Below are positions 36,704 to 45,567 of a DNA stretch of 64,000 nt, in pieces. Made by a program: the position numbers and the translations under genes. How positions within the stretch are numbered: position 1 is the stretch's first letter; every line of letters begins with the position of its first letter. Origin of the DNA: CAZSNT01 sp964607765 (lineage in GTDB: Bacteria; Verrucomicrobiota; Lentisphaeria; Oligosphaerales; JABHEG01); contig CAZSNT010000014.1 of the NCBI GenBank assembly GCA_964607765.1, positions 29,603 to 93,602 on the forward strand, in the 5' to 3' direction. The notes under the pieces were generated by a model that saw only the letters and a program-made list of their open reading frames with translations, made no database searches and was not told the origin of the DNA.

Positions 36704-36785
36704 CCCTCGGCAGAACTATAGAAGGCGCTGTGTGCAGTACAACCCGTTTGCGAACCCTGAGCCGCCGTGCTACAGGTGAACAATT

Positions 36786-37643
36786 GTGACGAAGTTCTTG
36801 TACATTGCTGACACTCATCTGGGCGCGGCCCCGATGGGGTATCAGCAACAGAGAGGATATCCGGAGAGGCTGCCGGAGATTCTCGCTGCTGTCTGCGAGT
36901 GCCTCTCAGCAAGCGGGGGTGTGGACTTCATTCTCCACGGTGGGGATATGATCGACTGCACGAGCGAGGGCAATATCGCCGCGGCAGCAGATGCCTTTGA
37001 CCTGCCGGTTCCGGTCTACCTCTGTCTCGGAAACCACGACCTGACGAGGCCCGACGCTGTCGAACAGTGGTTGGCGCTTGCGCCCCAGTTCTTCATCAAC
37101 GGTGCGCCGGACTACACGGTCGTCTCACGTGATTGCGTCGTGCACGTGGCGCCGAACCACTGGTGTGAATGTCCGTTCTACTGGAAGGACACGCAGCACG
37201 CTCGTCTCTCCCCGGCTCAGACGGAGCGCCTCCGGCGTGAGTTGAGCATGCAACCCAATCTCGCGCACGTCCTCTTGACCCACAGTCCCGTTTACGGGCT
37301 ACCCGTGGCGCAGACCGGCTTCTCCGAGCCGTATCACTGCCCGGATCTCTCCTTCACCGGGCAGGTAAGTGGCTTTGCGGAAGCGCACAGGGCACTGAAA
37401 TGCGTTTTGGGCGCGCACTCGCACATGAACATGCGCGTCACTCATGACGGTGTTGACTTCGTGACGGTCAGTTCACTGGTCGAGACGCCGTTCGAGGTCA
37501 AGCTGTTCGAGGTCACGGCAGAACGCATGGAGATGTCGACGATTGCTCTTCGCTCCGCGCTGACCTTTGGTGTCGAGTACGAGACGGGTCGTTCTTTTGT
37601 GCAAGGGAGGCCCGTTGACAGATCATTCTCGAGGGGGCTCTGA
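36786..37643 (+). CDS. Calcineurin-like metallophosphoesterase
   Basis: 285 residues from a GTG (36786) with AGGTGA 7 nt upstream. All five metallophosphoesterase blocks are present: IADTH, GGDMID, GNHD, LLTHSP and GAHSH, so two metal ions should bind. There is no signal peptide, so it is probably cytoplasmic. Family members hydrolyse phosphomonoesters or diesters; the substrate cannot be deduced. It is one of few plus-strand genes and ends just before a hairpin and a GH2 remnant. Confidence 0.85.
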   Translation: MTKFLYIADTHLGAAPMGYQQQRGYPERLPEILAAVCECLSASGGVDFILHGGDMIDCTSEGNIAAAADAFDLPVPVYLCLGNHDLTRPDAVEQWLALAPQFFINGAPDYTVVSRDCVVHVAPNHWCECPFYWKDTQHARLSPAQTERLRRELSMQPNLAHVLLTHSPVYGLPVAQTGFSEPYHCPDLSFTGQVSGFAEAHRALKCVLGAHSHMNMRVTHDGVDFVTVSSLVETPFEVKLFEVTAERMEMSTIALRSALTFGVEYETGRSFVQGRPVDRSFSRGL

Positions 37644-37647
37644 CCGG

Positions 37648-37664
37648 CAGCGGCGTTGCCGCTG
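37648..37664 (+). terminator. Small hairpin after the phosphoesterase gene
   Basis: CAGCGGC-GTT-GCCGCTG, 5 nt beyond the stop codon. There is no U-run, so termination is uncertain. A very similar hairpin (ACATCGGC-GTT-GCCGATGT) stands at 30121-30139, upstream of the C45 gene. Confidence 0.3.
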
Positions 37665-37687
37665 TTGATGTGCGACTGCAGAGGAAT

Positions 37688-37760
37688 TCACTGGACGACC
37701 AACTCAACCGTGGCCGCAGCAAGGCCATCGGGAACCCGGAAGTTGGCGCGCGGCGCGACG
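37688..37760 (-). pseudogene. C-terminal remnant of a GH2-like protein
   Basis: The ~24 codons ending at the TGA at 37688 read VPDGLAAATVELVVQ, closely like the last residues of the GH2 at 40923-43307 (TADGLVAATTELVVR). No further GH2 sequence is seen between it and the sulfatase stop at 37779. It appears to be the tail of a deleted hydrolase gene. Confidence 0.4.
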
Positions 37761-37778
37761 GAGTCCCGTTCCCTGCCC

Positions 37779-39338
37779 TTACCGACGGTCGGGGATCTCG
37801 TCCGCCTCCAGGTAGCCGTCGTTGTTCTGGTCCAGCAGAATGAACCGGCGCCGCGGCCCGGTGAACTCAGCGCGCGAGACCTTTCCGTCCGCGTCTTTGT
37901 CGAGTCTGCCGATGAACGGGTTGCTCTGCTTCCCGGCGCCCGGGCCGGCTCTCTGCCGGGGTGCATTGGGGTCGTAGTCCGGGTTCCTCGTGGGCAACTG
38001 GGCTTTGACTCGCCCCAGGTAGGCATCGAGCCGACGTGACAACTCCCTGGCCTTGTCCGGCATCTTCTTGGCCAGGTCCCTCGCCTCACCGATGTCATCG
38101 CTCAGGTTGTAGAGATGTGTGGTGCCCGTCTCGTACATACGGAGCACTTTGTAGTCGCCGAGTATCAGGGCGGACATGGGGACCTGGTCGACGCCCAGGG
38201 CGTAGTGGGGGTAGTGGAACACCAATTCCTTGGGTGTGCGCCTGAAAGTCCCTCTCCCAGTCAGGAGCGGGACCAGGCTCGTGCCCTCGACACAGTCGGG
38301 CAGATCGCGGATGCCGGCCCACTGGCAGAAAGTGGCGAACAGATCCACTCCGGTAACGCCCTGTGAGCAGTACACGCCCGACTTCACTCCGGGGCCCCGG
38401 CAGATGAGCGGGACACGGATGCCGCCCTCTTTGAGTGTACCTTTGCCGCCGGCCAACGGAAGATTCTCACCGCGCTTCGCACGTCGCCCACCGGCCGCTC
38501 CATTGTCAGATGTGAAGACGACATACGTATTGTCGGCAATTCCGAGCTCGTCGATCTTCTCCAGCAGCAGCCCGGTGCCGGCGTCGAGATCCTCGGTCAT
38601 GGCCGCGTAAGTAACGTCGGAGTGCCGCCGTCCCCTGGGCCGCTTCGCTGCCTTGCTCATGGTCTCCCCGAGGGCAAGGTGCGGCTCATGGACGGCATAG
38701 TGCGAGAGCTGCAGGTAGAACGGTTTCTTCGCCTGGGCTTGAGCCGTCATGAACGTGATGGCGCGCCTGGTGATACCGAACACGTCTTTGGGATTCGGGT
38801 CTTCGTAAGCTCCCGGGCCGGCGTTGGCCGTCTCGCCATCGTGCACGTCGAACCCGTGTCTGCCGGGTCCACCGTTGGACAGATGCCATTTGCCGAAGTG
38901 GGCGCTGACGTAGTTCCTCTGTTTCAGAATCTCCGCGATAGTCGTCTCGTCCGTGGGCAGTCCCATGACGTGTGCCGGCTGAACGAGCTTCTGATAGGGA
39001 ACGGCCTTCTTGGGGCGACCGGGGGAGGTCACTCGCAACTGTGCCGGGCTCTTGCCTGTGAGGAGTGCAGCCCGGCTCGGGGTACACATGGGGCCGGGCG
39101 AGTAAGCTTGAGAGAAAGCCATGCCCTGTCTCGCGAGGGCCGCCAGGCGCGGCGTGCGGTAGAAATCGCTTCCCGACTCCGCAATCTCGGGATGACTCGG
39201 CACGGACAGCCCCGTCCATCCCAGGTCGTCAGCCAGGATGAAGACGATGTTCGGGGGCAGCTTCTCCTGTGAGAATGCAGGTGGAGCCCAGCTTGCGAGA
39301 GCGAGAGCGACTGCGATTGCGGCTGTCAGTTGTTTCAT
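37779..39338 (-). CDS. Secreted sulfatase (S1) with two EF-hands
   Basis: 519 residues from the ATG at 39338, overlapping the upstream stop by ATGA. Signal peptide LALASWAPPAFS; formylglycine Cys85 in CTPSRAAL; ADDLGW, GKWHLS and SDNGA motifs. The last ~50 residues contain two EF-hand-like loops (DKDADGKVSRAE and DQNNDGYLEADE), a calcium-binding tail also found on the protein encoded just upstream. It is the last gene of a run GH2, Lcl-protein, sulfatase. Probably extracytoplasmic galactan desulfation; position specificity unknown. Confidence 0.92.
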   Translation of the reverse strand: MKQLTAAIAVALALASWAPPAFSQEKLPPNIVFILADDLGWTGLSVPSHPEIAESGSDFYRTPRLAALARQGMAFSQAYSPGPMCTPSRAALLTGKSPAQLRVTSPGRPKKAVPYQKLVQPAHVMGLPTDETTIAEILKQRNYVSAHFGKWHLSNGGPGRHGFDVHDGETANAGPGAYEDPNPKDVFGITRRAITFMTAQAQAKKPFYLQLSHYAVHEPHLALGETMSKAAKRPRGRRHSDVTYAAMTEDLDAGTGLLLEKIDELGIADNTYVVFTSDNGAAGGRRAKRGENLPLAGGKGTLKEGGIRVPLICRGPGVKSGVYCSQGVTGVDLFATFCQWAGIRDLPDCVEGTSLVPLLTGRGTFRRTPKELVFHYPHYALGVDQVPMSALILGDYKVLRMYETGTTHLYNLSDDIGEARDLAKKMPDKARELSRRLDAYLGRVKAQLPTRNPDYDPNAPRQRAGPGAGKQSNPFIGRLDKDADGKVSRAEFTGPRRRFILLDQNNDGYLEADEIPDRR

Positions 39339-40903
39339 CGGCGGCCGCCTCCCAGCGGGCCGCCGGCTCCTCGCGGGGGAGTCTGCGGTGCTTCATCGAC
39401 GGTGATGGTCCCATCCCGGTTCACATCCAGACGGGAGAAGCGGTTGGGAGGGCCATGGAACTCAGACCTGGCGACTTTGCCATCCCCGTTCCGATCCATA
39501 CGTCGCACGAACTGCTCGGCGAAACCGGCCCTGCCCGGGGCACCGGACTGTCCATGGGGGGGTTGTCGACTCGACGGCCGGCCGGCTCCGGCATCCGGTC
39601 GCCTGCCCTGCCGGGAACGAGTCGGTCGACTCTCGATTTCCGGTCCTTCTGTTCGCGGCACGACCTCGCCGCCGCGAACGCAACGGACACAGTTCAGGAT
39701 ACGAATCACGTCGCCCTGCGGTCCGCGACCGTACGGGAAGCGTGACGGATCACCGTCCTTGGGGTCGCTGCGCTGCGCCCCCGCCCCGTGCACGTCGAGC
39801 AACCGGCGCTGCCCACTGCGGCGGTCCTGCATCCAGCCCAAGGCTCGGCCGAACGCGACATACGACGCCGATGCCGCGCTACGGTGCCCAACGTGTGTTG
39901 TGCCGCTCCAGTACTGGGGGTAGTCGGTCTTTCCCCCCGCATTCCGGATCGCGGTCACTTGGAAGACCGGGTCGATGGCAGCCGAGTTGCTGGTGTCCGG
40001 CGAGCGGGAGTAATCGACAAGTGTCTGCAGTTCTTTCACCGTCGGCAGGCGCCAGTCCGACTTGCCGGCAAAGTCCAGCTCCTCGGACCAAGCCAGAGCC
40101 TGCTCCCAGTTCATCATCCCGTCCTTCCCGGGACCGGCTTTCAGGTGGCCGCTGTCCACCTTCATCCATGTCAGTCCTGTCGCTCCATCGGTGATGGTCC
40201 CGTTACCGTTGTCTTCGAGCTTGTTCCTGCCGTACTCGGGATTGCCGCGCACATACAAGACACAGTAGAGCTTGTCGCCTCTTCCACGGGGACTCTTCAC
40301 CGGATACCCCTTGATCCGCCCATCGGCGAAGTTCACGCCGAACACCGTCTCGTCTGCACGCATGGTCGTGCTGACGTATTTGGTGCTGCTCGCGTATTGC
40401 GAGTCGATGATCCGTTCGTTGCGCGCGGGATCCCCGTAGCTGAAGTCGAATACGTCGGTATCGATAAACGGCCGCAGGTTGTTCGTGGCGGAGCCCATCG
40501 GGTCCGGGTCGATGCCCGTGAAGAGGATCAGCGAATAGAGTTCCTTGATGGACGGAAGGCGCCAGTCGGCATGGCCGCCGGTACGGCATTTCCTCGCTCC
40601 GGCCATTGCCTTGGTCCAACTCACTTTCGGGCCGGGGGTCTTCTGCCACATCAGACCGGTGACCAGGTCGGACACCGTACCATCGCCATTGTCACGGTAC
40701 TCCGGCGTTTTGCCCGTGTACTGCGCGTCCTGGCCGAAGTAGCGCCCCCCCGCCTGAGGATACTCGATTTCACTGCTCGCGTCGTAGCACCGTTCCTGCC
40801 CGGTGTCCACCACAGGATACGTGAACGGGCCGGCCGATGAAGCATGGATAGCGAGCGTGAGACCGGTCAAGCCCAAGGCTCGAAGGGTGATCTGGTGCAT
40901 CAT
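39335..40903 (-). CDS. Secreted Lcl-domain (DUF1566) protein with EF-hand tail
   Basis: 522 residues from the first of two tandem ATGs (40903) with AGGAG 6 nt upstream; the longer open frame to 41317 is an antisense-side extension into the GH2 coding region. It has a signal peptide and two DUF1566/Lcl domains (residues ~55-205 and ~215-400), each with the hallmarks DNGDGTVSDLVTGLMW / DNGNGTITDGATGLTW and ADWRLPSIKEL / SDWRLPTVKEL. An Arg/Pro/Gly-rich linker leads to EF-hand loops (DRNGDGKVARSE, DVNRDGTITVDE). Lcl domains are glycan-adhesion modules in the Legionella protein of that name. A substrate-binding surface protein is likely. Confidence 0.8.
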   Translation of the reverse strand: MMHQITLRALGLTGLTLAIHASSAGPFTYPVVDTGQERCYDASSEIEYPQAGGRYFGQDAQYTGKTPEYRDNGDGTVSDLVTGLMWQKTPGPKVSWTKAMAGARKCRTGGHADWRLPSIKELYSLILFTGIDPDPMGSATNNLRPFIDTDVFDFSYGDPARNERIIDSQYASSTKYVSTTMRADETVFGVNFADGRIKGYPVKSPRGRGDKLYCVLYVRGNPEYGRNKLEDNGNGTITDGATGLTWMKVDSGHLKAGPGKDGMMNWEQALAWSEELDFAGKSDWRLPTVKELQTLVDYSRSPDTSNSAAIDPVFQVTAIRNAGGKTDYPQYWSGTTHVGHRSAASASYVAFGRALGWMQDRRSGQRRLLDVHGAGAQRSDPKDGDPSRFPYGRGPQGDVIRILNCVRCVRGGEVVPRTEGPEIESRPTRSRQGRRPDAGAGRPSSRQPPHGQSGAPGRAGFAEQFVRRMDRNGDGKVARSEFHGPPNRFSRLDVNRDGTITVDEAPQTPPRGAGGPLGGGRR

Positions 40904-40922
40904 GACAACTCCTTCTTCTCGT

Positions 40923-43307
40923 TTATCGGACGACCAGCTCCGTGGTGGCGGCGACGAGGCCGTCCGCGGTCGCCGTGATGCTGATTGATCCGGGCTCATG
41001 ACCTGCCTTGACGATGAGCATACAGAGGCCGTTGAACGCCGGGCGCTGGTCGGCGATGAACGGGATCGTAGTGGCGGCGTTGCCGTTGCCGACCGCGGCG
41101 ATGCTGCCGGCGCCGTCGACCTTGAATCGGACCAGGTTGTCGGCAAGCGGGCACAGATTGCCGTCCGCGTCCTCGATGCGTACCGTAACGTAGGAGAGGT
41201 CCTGCCCGCCCGCGGCGATGCCCGTGCGGTCTGGCGACAGGGCGATCCGGGCCGGGGCACGGGCTGTGCGAATCTCCTTCTCCGCCACGGCCCTACCGTC
41301 GATGTAGCCCACCACACGGATTGATCCGGGGGCGTAGGGCACGTCCCAACGGAGGCGGTGTTTGGACATGTAAGTGGGGCCTTCGTAGTACTTGAACTGA
41401 ACCAGGATCTCGGTCAGGTCCCGGCCTTTGACCTTGCGGCCGGCCGACTCACCGTTGACGAAGAGCTCGACTTCCTCGCAGTTGGTGTAAGCGAGCACGG
41501 GGATGATGTCGTGGCCGCCGCCTTCCCAGTTCCAGTGCGGCAGCACATGGACCATGGGCTCGGCAGTCCACTGGCTCTGGTAGAGATAAAAGCGGTCTTT
41601 GGGGAAACCGCAGAGGTCGACGGCGCCGAAGTAGGAACTGCGCGACGGCCAGTTGTCGTTCCAATACCCGTTCGTGCTGTTGTCCCTGCCGCCGTAAGGT
41701 GTGGGCTCGCCCAGGTAGTCGAAACCGGTCCAGACGTACTCGCCGAGGACGCCGGGGTTCTTCTCGAGAGCGTCGAATTCCACGTCCGGCGGGTAAGCCC
41801 AGGGCGGACCGATGAGGTCGTAGCTGCTGACCTGATTGTCGTCGTAGGTTTTGTACTTCTCAATCGGCAGGTGGTAGACGCCGCGGCTGCTGGTGCATGA
41901 CGATGTTTCGGATCCGACCACGGAATTGTCCGGCAGGAATCTGTTCACCTCGGCGCCGTAGGCCAGGGGCTTGTAGTTCATGCCGGCGATATCGACCTGG
42001 GCGGCCATGCCGGTCTCGTAGGGACGGGGCCAGTTGTTGAAGCCGCAGGTAGTCGGGCGCGTGGTGTCCAGCTCCTTGATATAGTCGTTCAGCATTTTGG
42101 CCACGCGCGGACCGGCTTCGGGATCGCCCTGCTCGAGGATCTCGTTGCCGATACTCCACATGAACACCGAGGGGTGGTTGCGATCCCGTCTCACCATGTC
42201 CTTGATGTCGCGCTCGGCCCACTCCGCAAAGTACTTGTTGTAGCCGTTGGGCACTTTGGGTTTCAGCCAGACGTCGAAGGCCTCGTCCTGTACCAGGATG
42301 CCCAGTTCGTCGCAGAGGTCGAGTAGTTCGTTGGACGGCGGATTATGGCTGGTGCGTACGGAGTTCACGCCCATCTGCTTCATGATCTGCAGCTTGCGCT
42401 GGATCGCGCGTCGGTTGACGACGGCGCCCAGCGGCCCGTTGTCGTGGTGCAGACAGACACCGTTGATGCGCCGGTGCCTGCCATTGAGGAAAAATCCCCT
42501 GGCCTTACTGAACTCGATGCTGCGGATACCGAACCGGGTCCGCGCTCGATCAACCGCCTCGCCGCCGAGGCTGACGCTGGTTACGAGCGTGTAGAGGCGC
42601 GGGCTGTCGATGTCCCAGAGTTGAGGATTGGGCACGGTCAGCTCGTCCGTGTCCGACGTGACGACCGTCTGACCGTCCGGATCAAGGATTTCATAGGCTA
42701 CGCGAGCGCCCTGGGCATCGCCCTCGACCGTGGTCTCGACCTTGACGGTAGCGCTCTCAGCCGTGACGGCGGGCGTGGTGACGAACGTGCCCCAGGGCGC
42801 GACGTGCACGGGATGGCGAATGTCCAGCCAGACGTTGCGATAGATCCCGGCCCCGGGATACCAGCGCGACGAGAGATCCTCGGGGCACAAACGGACGGCA
42901 ATCACGTTCTCGCGGCCGTAGTTCAGCTGCGTGCTGACGTCGAAGCGGAACTCCATGTAGCCGAACGGGCGGTTGCCCAGCAACTGGCCGTTGAGCCAGA
43001 CATGGGCGTTGTACATGGCGCCGTCGAAGGTGATGACAACCGCCCTGCCCCGCGCCGCGGCGGGCACGGTGAAGCGTTTGCGGTACCAGCCCGTGCCGTG
43101 CATGGGCAGGCCGCCGCTGCGGGCGTTGTACTTGATATCGAAAGGACCTTCGATGGCCCAGTCGTGGGGCAGATCCTGCTGCCGCCAGGCAGCATCGTCG
43201 TAGCCGGGCGCCTCGGCGCCATCGGCTTCCCCGTTGTGGAAGCGCCAGCCGGTGTTGAAGGATTGGCGGCCGAAGCCGTCGGGCAGGTTGCGGTCTCCGC
43301 TAGTCAT
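40923..43307 (-). CDS. GH2 family beta-galactosidase
   Basis: 794 residues: sugar-binding jelly roll (~15-165), Ig-like domain, TIM barrel with acid/base Glu389 (SIGNE) and nucleophile Glu467 (VVGSETSS), then C-terminal Ig-like and invasin-like domains ending TTELVVR. No signal peptide, so probably cytoplasmic. It would cleave a beta-galactoside or related bond in imported oligosaccharides. It lies between GH117 (24 nt upstream) and the Lcl gene (19 nt downstream), suggesting one operon. GH2 and GH117 together are expected for alternating galactose/anhydrogalactose chains. Confidence 0.9.
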   Translation of the reverse strand: MTSGDRNLPDGFGRQSFNTGWRFHNGEADGAEAPGYDDAAWRQQDLPHDWAIEGPFDIKYNARSGGLPMHGTGWYRKRFTVPAAARGRAVVITFDGAMYNAHVWLNGQLLGNRPFGYMEFRFDVSTQLNYGRENVIAVRLCPEDLSSRWYPGAGIYRNVWLDIRHPVHVAPWGTFVTTPAVTAESATVKVETTVEGDAQGARVAYEILDPDGQTVVTSDTDELTVPNPQLWDIDSPRLYTLVTSVSLGGEAVDRARTRFGIRSIEFSKARGFFLNGRHRRINGVCLHHDNGPLGAVVNRRAIQRKLQIMKQMGVNSVRTSHNPPSNELLDLCDELGILVQDEAFDVWLKPKVPNGYNKYFAEWAERDIKDMVRRDRNHPSVFMWSIGNEILEQGDPEAGPRVAKMLNDYIKELDTTRPTTCGFNNWPRPYETGMAAQVDIAGMNYKPLAYGAEVNRFLPDNSVVGSETSSCTSSRGVYHLPIEKYKTYDDNQVSSYDLIGPPWAYPPDVEFDALEKNPGVLGEYVWTGFDYLGEPTPYGGRDNSTNGYWNDNWPSRSSYFGAVDLCGFPKDRFYLYQSQWTAEPMVHVLPHWNWEGGGHDIIPVLAYTNCEEVELFVNGESAGRKVKGRDLTEILVQFKYYEGPTYMSKHRLRWDVPYAPGSIRVVGYIDGRAVAEKEIRTARAPARIALSPDRTGIAAGGQDLSYVTVRIEDADGNLCPLADNLVRFKVDGAGSIAAVGNGNAATTIPFIADQRPAFNGLCMLIVKAGHEPGSISITATADGLVAATTELVVR

Positions 43308-43331
43308 GTCGCTCTCTTTCTCCGATACTCT

Positions 43332-44606
43332 TCATCCCACTGCCGTTCCGTGTCTGAGCTCATCGTTCTGCCGCTCGATGCGTTCGCGCTGCCGTTCTGT
43401 GAGGCCGTGTCGGTAGTAGTGCTCCGGCGGGTAGTAGTAGCCGTGTCGTTTCATGTCGGAATCGTCGCAGTCCTGACTGAGATTGCAGTCGAACCGCATG
43501 AGTACGGTGTGTTGCGTTTCCCGACTGCCGCCTGCCTGGGTGTTGTGACAGAGGCCCCAGGTGATGCCGCGCCCGTCGTCAGTGTCCGTGAAGGCGTCAG
43601 GGACGAAGGGACCGCCTGCACAGGGCAACAGCGACGTGATCGAGGCAATGCGGAAGTTGACGCCATCCTCGGCGTATTGGATGGTGAAATGCTCGTTGCC
43701 GTCCCGGATAGCGATGGCCGCGATCCCTTGCCTGAAGGGGAAGAGCGCGGTCTCGTGCCCGGAGTTGAGCACGGGATTGAGCGGGTGCTTCTCGAACGGG
43801 CCGAGGGGGTCATCGGCAATGGCCAGGCCCGTCATGCGCACCAGACACGGATCGCCGTCGAAGTCCGACTTGTGGTAGAGATAGATCCTGCCCTTGTAGA
43901 CCAACGGGTAGGGATCGTGGATGGAGTAGCCGTCCCACTCGTCTTCGGCCCCGTTGGGGATGACAACCTGGTCCACGGCGGTCCAGGGACCGTCGGGTGA
44001 CTCGGCCCAGGAGACCGCCACCGGGCAGTCGTCGCCGCGGGTCGATGGGTGGATCTGGAAGGACTGGTAATAGAGGTACCACTTCCCCTGCCACTCGAGG
44101 ATGTCGGGCGTTGACACCGAGCGCCAGCCCGGCGCGGGGCATTGTGCACGGGGAACGGCCACGCCCTGCTCCTCCCAGGTGAAGCCGTCCTCGGAGGTCG
44201 CGTACCAGATCTCGCACAGATCCCAGTCACGGGCCGGGACGGTGTCGGTGCACTTCTCCGGCCCTTGGGGGGCGGTTGGGGTGTGCCGGTGCGTGTACCA
44301 GACGTAGTACCTGTCGTTAGTGAAGACCACTTTGGACGGGTCACGCCGTGTGATGGTTCCGTCGTGGTTGTTGTAGTCCAGCCCCTTGAGCTCGGTGTAG
44401 GTGAACAGCGAGTAGAGCTCGTTGTCCTCGGGCCGCGGCGCCGGGTAGGCGTCGTAGTTGCGTTCGAGTGCGGCACTCAGCCGCCCCTCAGGCTTCTCTT
44501 TCGGCAGAATGAACGGGAATGATCTACGCGGTTCTGATGCTGCGCTCACGGTCGGCTCCCTGGCTCGGGTGTTGATGTCTGTCGTCAGCAGTTGAGTTGT
44601 CTTCAT
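43332..44606 (-). CDS. GH117 alpha-1,3-(3,6-anhydro)-galactosidase
   Basis: 424 residues matching GH117 (neoagaro-oligosaccharide hydrolase) along the five-bladed propeller: RRDPSKV (Asp89), VSTPDILEW, YSIHDPYP (Asp231) and NSGHETALFP (His284), corresponding to the base, second aspartate and unusual histidine acid of characterised GH117 enzymes. The reaction releases 3,6-anhydro-L-galactose from the non-reducing end of agar oligosaccharides, the step after endo-agarase; relatives may act on other anhydrogalactose chains. No signal peptide, so cytoplasmic. A second GH117 is cut by the right edge at 63390. The ATG at 44606 follows a GCAGGGAC ribosome site. Confidence 0.9.
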   Translation of the reverse strand: MKTTQLLTTDINTRAREPTVSAASEPRRSFPFILPKEKPEGRLSAALERNYDAYPAPRPEDNELYSLFTYTELKGLDYNNHDGTITRRDPSKVVFTNDRYYVWYTHRHTPTAPQGPEKCTDTVPARDWDLCEIWYATSEDGFTWEEQGVAVPRAQCPAPGWRSVSTPDILEWQGKWYLYYQSFQIHPSTRGDDCPVAVSWAESPDGPWTAVDQVVIPNGAEDEWDGYSIHDPYPLVYKGRIYLYHKSDFDGDPCLVRMTGLAIADDPLGPFEKHPLNPVLNSGHETALFPFRQGIAAIAIRDGNEHFTIQYAEDGVNFRIASITSLLPCAGGPFVPDAFTDTDDGRGITWGLCHNTQAGGSRETQHTVLMRFDCNLSQDCDDSDMKRHGYYYPPEHYYRHGLTERQRERIERQNDELRHGTAVG

Positions 44607-44667
44607 GTCCCTGCAGCGTCTTACAGAATAGCCGTCCTCGAGTGAACAGCCACCGCCCCCGACACAC

Positions 44668-45567
44668 CTACTGCCTGTGTGCGTCGATCTCCAGGCAGGT
44701 CTCTATCTCACTGCGTGACAAGTCTGTTCCAATCAGGACGAACCGGGACCGTGCTGCCTCGACCTGACTCTCCTTGACAGCCAGGCCCGAGAGGGTCCAC
44801 TGAAACTCCTGCACGCCGTCTCCCGTCCGGATGAACCCTTTGCCGCGAACGAGGCGGTCGGCGAGTCCGTCCAGGAGCGTCCGCAATTGTGTGAGCGACA
44901 GAGCGCCGGGGACATCGAAGGCCAGGCTCTGCAGGGCATGATCCTCCTCTGTCTGCTGGGGAATGGGATGATCGCAGGTCGGCTCCACCAGCAGGAACTC
45001 GGTGTCAACGTCACAGAACGAGCAGGTCATGATGCGGCATCCATCGCTGGTCACGGAACGGATGCTCTCGCACGCGGCCCGGGCGATCTCGTCACCGGCG
45101 AGTTCCGCCTTGTTGACGAGAACCACGTCCGCGTCCACAATCTGCTCCATGATGACGCTGAACTTGTCACGGATCAAGGCAAACGTGTTGGCGTCCACTA
45201 CGCAGATCGTGTTGCCCGGATGCAGGCGTTCCGCTACGTCCGGATCGCGGAAGACCGTCCGGATCTTCCTGGGATTGGCCACCCCGGAGCTCTCCATCAG
45301 GATCATGTCCGGCTTCTCGTTGTCGCAGATCTCCACCAAGCCGGCAGCCAGCTCACCGGACAGCGTGCAGCACACGCAGCCCGAGCTGAGCTCCATCATC
45401 TCGTAGTTCTGCCTGTTGATGAGGTCCCCGTCGATGCCCACCTTCCCGAACTCGTTGACGACCAGTGCGAGTTTGACGCGACCGGCGTTGGAGCGGATCA
45501 GGTGGTTGAGCAGCGTGGTTTTGCCGCTGCCCAGGAACCCGGCCAAGGTGTGCAGAGGGACGGTCAT
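44668..45567 (-). CDS. COG0523 (CobW/G3E) GTPase, metallochaperone type
   Basis: 299 residues from the ATG at 45567, overlapping the URO-D-like stop by ATGA. It has a G3E P-loop (GFLGSGKTT, residues 10-18), the COG0523 metal motif Cys64-x-Cys66-Cys67 (SGCVCCT), the ESSG switch and an NKAE guanine-specificity motif, then the CobW C-terminal domain. These GTPases deliver zinc or another metal to client proteins, or act with cobalamin enzymes. Because it is translationally coupled to a URO-D-like, possibly metal- and corrinoid-dependent protein, that protein is the natural client; this is inference. Confidence 0.88.
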   Translation of the reverse strand: MTVPLHTLAGFLGSGKTTLLNHLIRSNAGRVKLALVVNEFGKVGIDGDLINRQNYEMMELSSGCVCCTLSGELAAGLVEICDNEKPDMILMESSGVANPRKIRTVFRDPDVAERLHPGNTICVVDANTFALIRDKFSVIMEQIVDADVVLVNKAELAGDEIARAACESIRSVTSDGCRIMTCSFCDVDTEFLLVEPTCDHPIPQQTEEDHALQSLAFDVPGALSLTQLRTLLDGLADRLVRGKGFIRTGDGVQEFQWTLSGLAVKESQVEAARSRFVLIGTDLSRSEIETCLEIDAHRQ

